A DNA stretch of 5,337 nucleotides from Fimbriimonadaceae bacterium (GTDB lineage Bacteria; Armatimonadota; Fimbriimonadia; Fimbriimonadales; Fimbriimonadaceae). The notes under the pieces are model-generated. The model ran no database searches, was not told the DNA's origin, and worked only from the letters and a program-made list of their open reading frames with translations. The stretch is from NCBI GenBank assembly GCA_020849075.1, contig JADLGZ010000099.1:1-5337 (forward strand), in the 5' to 3' direction. Of this stretch, positions 1-4,465 are shown one piece after another (positions within the stretch are counted from its first letter, which is position 1; each line of letters opens with the position of its first letter). A program made the translations under genes and the position numbers.

Positions 1-611
1 ATATCACCCTTCTCCAGACCGCGGAAGTAAAGACTGAGTTAAAGGTTACACAGACTCAGCGAGATCGAATGAACTCGGCCTCCTCAAGCTACAACACGGT
101 GGCAAAACGGATTGAGGACAAGCTTCGAAAGGGGCAGAAGCCTTCAGAGGCCGACCAAAAGGACATGCGCACTCAATTTGATCGCATGCGAACTGGAGTC
201 TTGGATGTCCTCAATGCCGCACAGATCAAGCGGTTGAGAGAGATTTCGTTGCAGACAGCCGGGCTCATTGCCCTAACGGATCCTGCTGTATCCAAGAAAG
301 TGGGCCTGACGCCCGCCCAACTGACAAAAGTCAAGAGCACGCTGAAAGCTTCTTACGAGCAAGCAGGAAAGGTCACGAACCAAGTTCGAGACAAGATCGA
401 ACGTGAATTCAAGGGCAAGAACCCCAAGACTGATGCGGAGAAGCGCAAACTGGCCGAGCAGTACGAGAAGCGGGTTAATGAAGAGATGCGCAAGATCCAG
501 CCGAAGCTTGAGCAAATTCGTAATGATGGTCGGGCGAAGATTATGGCGACTCTGTCGGCGGGGCAGCGGACTATATGGAATTCCCTTCTGGGCAAGCCGT
601 TCAATCCTTAA
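1..611 (+). CDS. Two-repeat Spy/CpxP-like (LTxxQ-type) helical protein, 5'-truncated by the window edge
   Basis: The reading frame is open to the left edge: 22 codons precede the first ATG at 69, and they encode a typical opening of this repeat (LLQTAEVKTELKV). The ATG at 69 is therefore probably internal, and the true start with any signal peptide lies outside. The visible 202 residues hold two related units. Unit 1 runs from LLQTAEVKTELKVTQTQ (visible residues 3-19) to a VLNAAQIKRL segment (70-79). Unit 2 runs from LTDPAVSKKVGLTPAQ (91-106) to a TLSAGQRTIW segment followed by LLGKPF (183-200). Long charged, probably coiled-coil stretches lie between. Proteins with LTxxQ motifs of this layout are usually secreted, and Spy and CpxP are periplasmic chaperone or stress-sensor proteins. 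Periplasmic location and a chaperone-like role are inference, since the export signal is not visible. The 3' end overlaps the convergent waaA-like gene by 11 bp. Confidence 0.8.
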   Translation, partial: ITLLQTAEVKTELKVTQTQRDRMNSASSSYNTVAKRIEDKLRKGQKPSEADQKDMRTQFDRMRTGVLDVLNAAQIKRLREISLQTAGLIALTDPAVSKKVGLTPAQLTKVKSTLKASYEQAGKVTNQVRDKIEREFKGKNPKTDAEKRKLAEQYEKRVNEEMRKIQPKLEQIRNDGRAKIMATLSAGQRTIWNSLLGKPFNP

Positions 612-1830
612 GTAGGGCCGCGATTTTGGCCATGGATTGATCCATAAGATCAATCTTAGGGCGGCGGACTAGCTGTTGACGCCAAGCCTCGGCAAGTTCA
701 TCTGAGGAATGACATATTTGGAGTAAACCACGGCTCGCAAGCTCGTTCGCCGTGGCGGCTTGATGACCGTAGCCGGGGCCGCACGTAAACCAAACATCCC
801 ATTCCAATGCCTCGGCAAAGCTGTGTCCCCCATTCTTGGGTACGAAAGTGCCTCCAACAAAGACCACCGAAGCAACGCTGTATACCTCGCTTAACTCACC
901 CACCGAGTCAAGGAGAATCAGTCGGTCGTTGGGCCCTATGCCTTTGGACCGCATGGCGTAGCCCAAGCCCAAGCGATCTAGAACCGAGGTTGGGCCTTCC
1001 GGACGATCTAGCCGCCGGGGCGCGAGGACAAGGCGGACCTCTGGCCGGTCCTTCCAGAGCTTCGCTATTGCGTCCAAGACAACCTCTTCGTCATGGGGAT
1101 GGGTGCTTCCGGCGACAATCACGGGTGCATTGTTATCGGCGGCCAGAATGGCTTGCCATTTTGACCGAATGGCGTCTGGGGCTTTGGTGTGGCCAAGGCG
1201 AAGCTGGGGGCCAACAAGGGAGATGCGCTCAATAGCGACGCCAGTTCTGATGAGTCGCTCAATCTGGTCCTCGGACCGCACGGCAATTCGATCCGCCATT
1301 CTGAATCGAAGTTTCCCAAGCAACCGAGCTTCGCGCTTTTCCAGGCGGCGGTTGTTGAGGTTTGTGTGAATGAGGAGTATCGGTATACCGAGCACCTTGG
1401 CCCAGATGGCCAGGTGGATATCGGAGACAACCCCAACAAACACAAGCTGGTTCGGTCGCTGGCGCTTCAAAGTTAGAATCGCGCCAACTGGCCACTTGAA
1501 TGGCGCGTAGCTCATGTTCCCGGGCATGTCGCCAAGGTCTTTGAACGTTCGAGATAGCTGGCTCAGAATCTTGACTTTGCCGGGCAGGGCTGCTTTCAAA
1601 AGGATGGCCTGGTGAGTCTCTCCAATTCCAGAAGCAATGAGGAGCGTTGAACCGGGATCACCCTCCGATGGCCCCCAAAGACGCTGGGCGAAGATGCCTC
1701 GGTACCGACCTTCCCTGAGACGCACGAACAGGTTTCGGAGGTGCAAAGGCGACGCGAGGACGAAGAGGCCAGCCTCTGCCAAGTAGAGCAGAGCGTCCAA
1801 TGGGCGAAGTCGCTGCACCTCCAAGACCAT
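601..1830 (-). CDS. waaA: Divergent WaaA/KdtA-family glycosyltransferase (Kdo transferase-like, GT30 type)
   Basis: The family normally transfers Kdo from CMP-Kdo to a lipid A precursor at the cytoplasmic face of the inner membrane. The product is 409 residues, close to the usual 420 or so. A hydrophobic anchor at about 11-30 is followed by GRYRGIFAQRLWG (41-53), matching the N-terminal anchor region of KdtA. IGE (69-71) sits where the family has its catalytic glutamate. The C-terminal half is clearest: AGSTHPHDEE (240-249), LAPRRLDR (269-276), DSVGEL (308-313), then FVGGTFVPKNGGHSFAEAL (324-342). The family's ETELWPN segment is missing, replaced by VGVVSDIHL (132-140), and GGHN is GGHS here. 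The acceptor or donor may therefore differ, or this may be a paralogue. I chose the ATG at 1830, with AGG 7 nt upstream, over the TTG one codon earlier. It overlaps the + strand helical-repeat gene by 11 bp at its 3' end and diverges from the MFS gene. Confidence 0.75.
   Translation of the reverse strand: MVLEVQRLRPLDALLYLAEAGLFVLASPLHLRNLFVRLREGRYRGIFAQRLWGPSEGDPGSTLLIASGIGETHQAILLKAALPGKVKILSQLSRTFKDLGDMPGNMSYAPFKWPVGAILTLKRQRPNQLVFVGVVSDIHLAIWAKVLGIPILLIHTNLNNRRLEKREARLLGKLRFRMADRIAVRSEDQIERLIRTGVAIERISLVGPQLRLGHTKAPDAIRSKWQAILAADNNAPVIVAGSTHPHDEEVVLDAIAKLWKDRPEVRLVLAPRRLDRPEGPTSVLDRLGLGYAMRSKGIGPNDRLILLDSVGELSEVYSVASVVFVGGTFVPKNGGHSFAEALEWDVWFTCGPGYGHQAATANELASRGLLQICHSSDELAEAWRQQLVRRPKIDLMDQSMAKIAALLKD
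635..655. repeat. 8-bp inverted repeat with 5-nt loop
   Basis: GATTGATC (635-642) and GATCAATC (648-655) are perfect inverted copies around the loop CATAA. The repeat lies 24 bp beyond the stop of the + strand helical-repeat gene and inside the 3' end of the waaA-like gene. It could form an RNA hairpin that ends + strand transcripts, but the stem is AT-rich and no T-run follows on either strand, so it is not a convincing intrinsic terminator. It may be chance. Confidence 0.3.
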
Positions 1831-1847
1831 CAATGTACCTGTCTGGA

Positions 1848-1853
1848 TATACT
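1848..1853 (+). promoter_or_regulatory. Putative -10 box (TATACT) for leaderless MFS transcript
   Basis: TATACT ends 6 nt before the ATG at 1860, so transcription would begin at or next to the start codon. No Shine-Dalgarno sequence precedes that ATG. No good -35 hexamer is visible; any -35 contact would fall over the first codons of the divergent waaA-like gene. The location decides the start call for the exporter. Inferred from sequence only. Confidence 0.5.
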
Positions 1854-1859
1854 GGTTTG

Positions 1860-3098
1860 ATGAAGGAATCCAGCCCAGTTGCCCGATTCCTTCACTCGCC
1901 CCAGTTTGTTCCTTTCACGATCCGAGACTTTCGGCTTCTCTGGACAGGGGCCTTCCTTTCGTTCATCGGGAGTTGGATTCAGAACGTTGCGCAAGGCATT
2001 CTCGTGATGCAAATCACGAATGATCCAGCGATGCTAACCTGGGTGACCTTTACGAACACCGCGCCGATGTCCTTGCTGGGGCCGTTTGCCGGCACGTTTG
2101 CGGACATGCTGAACAAGCGCCTTGTCTTGATCATTGCCCAACTGGTCTATGCTGCGAATGCACTCTTCCTCGCAGCGGCGATTCACTTTGGGTTCTTGCG
2201 CTTGGAGTTCATCTTTATCGTCGCATTGATCAATGGGTTCAATACGATGATTGAGATACCGACCCGGCAGAGCCTCGTTTCGCGGGTGGTGCCGCCCGAG
2301 AACATGGCGAGCGCGGTACCCATGCAGGCCATGACCTTCAACTTGGCTCGGATCGTTGGACCCGCGATCGGTGGCATTCTCCTCGCGCGGTTTGGTCCTC
2401 AGGCAAACTACTTCGCGAATGGTCTGAGTTATTTGGCGCTGGTCTTTGCGGCGACGGCTATTCGTGCGGATCTATCCTCCGCTAAACGGGTTGCTCAGCC
2501 TATCGTTGACTTGATCGTGGAAGGGGTTCGGTACACGATGAAAGATAGGCGACTCAAGATGCTTTTCTTTATGGAATGTACGGTATCTATCTTTGGGTTG
2601 GCGTACATTCCCTTACTTCCAGCATTTGCTATACAAGTACTGAAGAACGGCAATTTACTCGGGACCATTTTCACCTTTGTTGGCATAGGGGCCATGATTG
2701 GACTAGGGACCTTGATTGCGACATCTCACAGACCGATAAAGCGCCTACTAATTATGTGGGCGATGCCAACGATGGGCTTGGCGTTGGTCCTCATCTCGCT
2801 TACCAACACGCTATGGTTGATTTATCCGCTGTTTTCGCTCATTGGCCTATGCGCGATCATGCAATTTAATACGACGAATACTCTATTTCAAACGCTCTCG
2901 CCCGATCGGATGAAAGGAAGAGTTATTTCAATGCACGTTTGGGCCCTCAATGGCAGTTCGCCTCTAGCCCTGCCTTTATTTGGTTGGCTTGCGAAAACGT
3001 ACTCGGTTGATGTAGCCATGCGCTGCGGGGGGAGCGTGGTGCTCTTTGGCGGGATCGTGGCCTGGCTCAATGGCCGCCGCTTGCACGGTGTGGATTAG
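1860..3098 (+). CDS. MFS transporter, MFS_3 / EntS-like exporter family
   Basis: This is a predicted 12-helix inner-membrane exporter of 412 residues, a normal length for the family. FRLLWTGAFLSFIGSWIQN (24-42) is the characteristic first helix. GTFADMLNKRLVLI (78-91) is the loop 2-3 motif A. IPTRQSLVSRVVPPENMASA (133-152) and NLARIVGPAIGGILLARFGP (161-180) match the helix 4-5 region of EntS-like proteins, and NTLFQTLSPDRMKGRVISM (340-358) is the repeat-related C-terminal loop. Members export siderophores, macrolides or unknown small molecules by proton antiport; the substrate cannot be read from sequence, and no biosynthetic cluster is visible. The frame has earlier ATGs at 1800 and 1833. 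I prefer 1860 because a TATACT box lies 6 nt upstream, the family homology begins just after, and the earlier starts would overlap waaA. A perfect inverted repeat covers the first codons. The stop lies one base from the tRNA 3' end. Confidence 0.88.
   Translation: MKESSPVARFLHSPQFVPFTIRDFRLLWTGAFLSFIGSWIQNVAQGILVMQITNDPAMLTWVTFTNTAPMSLLGPFAGTFADMLNKRLVLIIAQLVYAANALFLAAAIHFGFLRLEFIFIVALINGFNTMIEIPTRQSLVSRVVPPENMASAVPMQAMTFNLARIVGPAIGGILLARFGPQANYFANGLSYLALVFAATAIRADLSSAKRVAQPIVDLIVEGVRYTMKDRRLKMLFFMECTVSIFGLAYIPLLPAFAIQVLKNGNLLGTIFTFVGIGAMIGLGTLIATSHRPIKRLLIMWAMPTMGLALVLISLTNTLWLIYPLFSLIGLCAIMQFNTTNTLFQTLSPDRMKGRVISMHVWALNGSSPLALPLFGWLAKTYSVDVAMRCGGSVVLFGGIVAWLNGRRLHGVD
1861..1894. repeat. Perfect 10-bp inverted repeat at the MFS start codon (possible operator or 5' hairpin)
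   Basis: TGAAGGAATC (1861-1870) and GATTCCTTCA (1885-1894) are exact inverted copies separated by 14 bp. The left arm begins at the second base of the exporter's start codon, immediately after the predicted transcription start. It could be an operator for a dimeric repressor serving the divergent pair, or form a hairpin at the very 5' end of the exporter mRNA. Regulatory function is inference; a 10-bp repeat could arise by chance in a window this long. Confidence 0.45.
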
Positions 3099-3099
3099 C

Positions 3100-3174
3100 T
3101 GGAGCCGAAGACAGGATTCGAACCCGCGACCCGCTGTTTACAAAACAGCCGCTCTACCACTGAGCTACTTCGGC
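3100..3174 (-). tRNA. tRNA-Thr, anticodon UGU
   Basis: A complete 75-nt cloverleaf is visible on the - strand, with the 3' CCA encoded. The acceptor stem is GCCGAAG with CTTCGGC (7 bp), the D stem GCTC/GAGC around AGTGGTA, and the anticodon stem GCTGT/ACAGC around the loop TTTGTAA. The anticodon TGT (+ strand 3140-3142) reads ACA and, by wobble, other Thr codons. The variable loop is 5 nt. The T stem GCGGG/CCTGT has two G-U pairs around the loop TTCGAAT, and the discriminator base is U. It lies 21 nt downstream of the 133-residue protein gene on the same strand, so it may be processed from the operon transcript or use its own promoter. Its 3' end is separated from the convergent MFS stop codon by one base. 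Confidence 0.96.
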
Positions 3175-3183
3175 AATGACGCG

Positions 3184-3189
3184 ATGATA
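3184..3189 (-). promoter_or_regulatory. Possible -10 box (TATCAT) for the tRNA-Thr gene
   Basis: On the - strand TATCAT ends 9 nt before the mature tRNA 5' end, which would place a transcription start 2-3 nt upstream of it. No clear -35 is seen. Transcription from the upstream operon followed by RNase P processing is an equally good explanation. Confidence 0.25.
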
Positions 3190-3195
3190 CCCGGC

Positions 3196-3597
3196 CTACT
3201 TCTTTCGGGGTCGAGCCTTGACCATTCGAACCTGCCCGGCTCTGTCTACGGCAATTTTGTATCCAGCCGGAATCTTGCTGAGGGCCGCCTTGAGTTCTTC
3301 AGGCACGTCGGGGGCCTTTGTCGCTTGTTTGCGACTGCCCTTTCTGCGCATTCGAAAGCTAACTTGCGCTGTCTTAGCTTCCGTCGCATCGGTGACTTCA
3401 ACGAGACCTTCCTTCTCAAGGCGGAAGATTTTGGCCTCCGGTAGAACATGAACAAAAAGATACTTGTCGCTTGTTAGGACGCGAGTTTCGTAGGGAAGCG
3501 TGAACTTTCGCAGGCCATGCTTAATTGAGAGAACATTAGACTTTGGTTGGGCCTTAAGTTTGAGTGCTTTGCACACTTTTCCAGCTGAATCTGACAT
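3196..3597 (-). CDS. Basic 133-residue protein of unknown function
   Basis: I do not recognise this family. The N-terminal two thirds look like a compact, mostly beta fold (KFTLPYETRVLTSDKYLFVH at 31-50, then AKIFRLEKEGLVEV at 55-68). A lysine/arginine-rich linker follows (FRMRRKGSRKQATKAP at 81-96), then a proline-led C-terminal segment, IPAGYKIAVDRAGQVRMVKA (109-128), ending RPRKK. There is no signal peptide or membrane segment, so it is probably cytoplasmic, and its charge would suit nucleic-acid or ribosome contact; that is inference. The frame extends upstream to an ATG at 3642, but that would run into the peroxiredoxin gene. The ATG at 3597 is 7 nt after the peroxiredoxin stop and has TATAGT 6 nt upstream. 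The gene is probably co-transcribed with the peroxiredoxin gene. Confidence 0.75.
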   Translation of the reverse strand: MSDSAGKVCKALKLKAQPKSNVLSIKHGLRKFTLPYETRVLTSDKYLFVHVLPEAKIFRLEKEGLVEVTDATEAKTAQVSFRMRRKGSRKQATKAPDVPEELKAALSKIPAGYKIAVDRAGQVRMVKARPRKK

Positions 3598-3603
3598 GAA
3601 GAT

Positions 3604-3609
3604 ACTATA
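3604..3609 (-). promoter_or_regulatory. Putative -10 box (TATAGT) before the 133-residue protein gene
   Basis: TATAGT ends exactly 6 nt before the ATG at 3597, the same spacing as at the MFS start. It contains the TAG stop of the peroxiredoxin gene. There is no Shine-Dalgarno sequence. It could drive an internal leaderless transcript; because the stop codon supplies part of the match, chance is a real alternative. Confidence 0.4.
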
Positions 3610-4054
3610 CCATTCGGGACAAGATGTCTTCGATGTGACCATTGACTTTTACGTTTTTCCAAATATGGGCAACCTTAGCTTCTTTGTTCAAGAGAAATGT
3701 AGTACGCCGAACGCCCATGAACAATTTGCCATACAAGGTCTTTTCGCCCCAAACACCGCAGGCTTCGCACAGGGCGCGTTCGGTATCGGCAAGCAGTGGA
3801 AACTCAAGCCCGTACTTCTTGGCAAACTTCTGGTGACTCTTGACGGAGTCGGGCGATACGCCGAAGATTTTGGTCCCATCAAACTTGGGTAACTGCGCCT
3901 GAGCATCGCAGGCCTCCTTGGTGCACCCGGGAGTGTCGTCCTTCGGATAGAAATAGACAATAGAAGGTGAGCCCATTAGATCTTTATGCGTCCAAGACCT
4001 TCCGTCTTGGTCTTGAAGCTCAAACTCAGGGAATGAATCACCTACTTGTAACAT
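3605..4054 (-). CDS. bcp: Peroxiredoxin, Bcp/PrxQ family
   Basis: Thiol peroxidase that reduces hydrogen and organic peroxides in the cytoplasm, recycled by thioredoxin or a similar reductant. The 149-residue length is typical. The catalytic segment YPKDDTPGCTKEAC (36-49) holds the PxxxTxxC signature (P37, T41, peroxidatic C44), and C49 is the resolving cysteine in the usual five-residue spacing of the alpha-2 type. R117 in RRTTFLL is the conserved arginine that activates the peroxidatic cysteine. Two further cysteines (C96, C99) sit in the LCEACGVWGEK region. That region is conserved in Bcp, but often with fewer cysteines. The N-terminus (VGDSFPEFELQDQDG) aligns with the family start, supporting the ATG at 4054. 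The gene starts 4 nt after the CBS-domain gene's stop and ends 7 nt before the next start, so it sits inside an operon. Confidence 0.96.
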   Translation of the reverse strand: MLQVGDSFPEFELQDQDGRSWTHKDLMGSPSIVYFYPKDDTPGCTKEACDAQAQLPKFDGTKIFGVSPDSVKSHQKFAKKYGLEFPLLADTERALCEACGVWGEKTLYGKLFMGVRRTTFLLNKEAKVAHIWKNVKVNGHIEDILSRMV

Positions 4055-4058
4055 GCTA

Positions 4059-4451
4059 TTAGTCTATCTGGTCGAGCAGCATGGCCTGCATCAGATCAAC
4101 GCGGTACACCATGCCAATGAGACGATTGTCCTCGACTACGGGCAAGATGGTGATGCCGGAACTTAGCATTTGGTGTAGGGCATCGCTAACTTCCGTGTCT
4201 GGATGGGAGGTTGTTGGGTATCGGGTCGCAAAACCAGATGCGGGTTCCTCCGCCATGCGCAAGAGGCTCCCATGTTGGCTGACTGCTCTACAGATATCTC
4301 CTTCGGTGAGCACCCCCTCAACGCCCATGTCTTCATTCACCAGGACCAAAGCCGGGAATTGATATATATCCATCTTGTCAATCGCATCGCGGATGGTGCT
4401 CGCCAAGGTGAGAGTGGGGATATGAGCGTGCAGGACTTCGCGAAGCGTCAT
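4059..4451 (-). CDS. Two-CBS-domain (Bateman module) protein
   Basis: A stand-alone pair of CBS domains in 130 residues. CBS1 is about 1-60, with the characteristic GVLTEGDICRAV (46-57) after the strand PALVLVNEDMG (33-43). CBS2 is about 76-128, with MLSSGITILPVVEDNRLIGM (95-114) and VYRVDL (115-120). Such pairs bind adenine nucleotides or related ligands in the cleft between domains and act as energy or redox sensors, usually through a partner; no output domain is fused here. It is probably cytoplasmic, with no signal or membrane segment. The ATG at 4451 lies 11 nt after the upstream gene's stop and the gene ends 4 nt before the peroxiredoxin gene, so the two are almost certainly co-transcribed. 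A functional link to peroxide defence is inferred from position only. Confidence 0.92.
   Translation of the reverse strand: MTLREVLHAHIPTLTLASTIRDAIDKMDIYQFPALVLVNEDMGVEGVLTEGDICRAVSQHGSLLRMAEEPASGFATRYPTTSHPDTEVSDALHQMLSSGITILPVVEDNRLIGMVYRVDLMQAMLLDQID
4061..4066 (-). promoter_or_regulatory. Putative -10 box (TAGACT) before the peroxiredoxin gene
   Basis: TAGACT ends 6 nt before the ATG at 4054 and lies over the last codons of the CBS-domain gene. No Shine-Dalgarno sequence is present. It fits the TANNNT-to-ATG spacing seen at other starts here, but it is intra-operonic and is a weaker match to consensus. Confidence 0.33.
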
Positions 4452-4459
4452 GTGATCTG

Positions 4460-4465
4460 AGTTTA
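4460..4465 (-). promoter_or_regulatory. Putative -10 box (TAAACT) before the CBS-domain gene
   Basis: TAAACT ends 8 nt before the ATG at 4451 and its first three bases are the TAA stop of the upstream gene. No Shine-Dalgarno sequence precedes the ATG. It would give a leader of at most 1-2 nt. The stop codon supplies part of the match, so confidence is limited. Confidence 0.33.

Noticed and set aside
69..71. ATG at 69 as the start of the helical-repeat protein
   Set aside because: The frame stays open to the left edge and the 22 preceding codons encode the usual opening of this repeat family, so this methionine is probably internal.
807..1235. 142-codon + strand open frame
   Set aside because: It lies wholly antisense to the waaA-like gene, with composition (many Pro/Arg/Gln/Ser) typical of a shadow frame and no recognisable domain.
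1800..1859. Upstream ATGs at 1800 and 1833 as starts of the MFS gene
   Set aside because: They lack ribosome sites, would overlap the divergent gene's first codons, and add residues not typical of the family; the ATG at 1860 has a TATACT box 6 nt upstream.
3040..3099. Intrinsic terminator for the tRNA-Thr inside the MFS 3' end
   Set aside because: Only a short GGCC/GGCC-type pairing is visible and no T-run follows on the - strand.
3046..3444. 132-codon + strand open frame spanning the tRNA
   Set aside because: It reads through the tRNA-Thr antisense strand and the opposite strand of the 133-residue gene, so it is a shadow frame.
3598..3642. ATG at 3642 as start of the 133-residue protein
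   Set aside because: It would overlap the end of the peroxiredoxin gene by 38 bp, and the extra residues are a frame-shifted reading of that gene. The ATG at 3597 fits the operon spacing and the TATAGT box.
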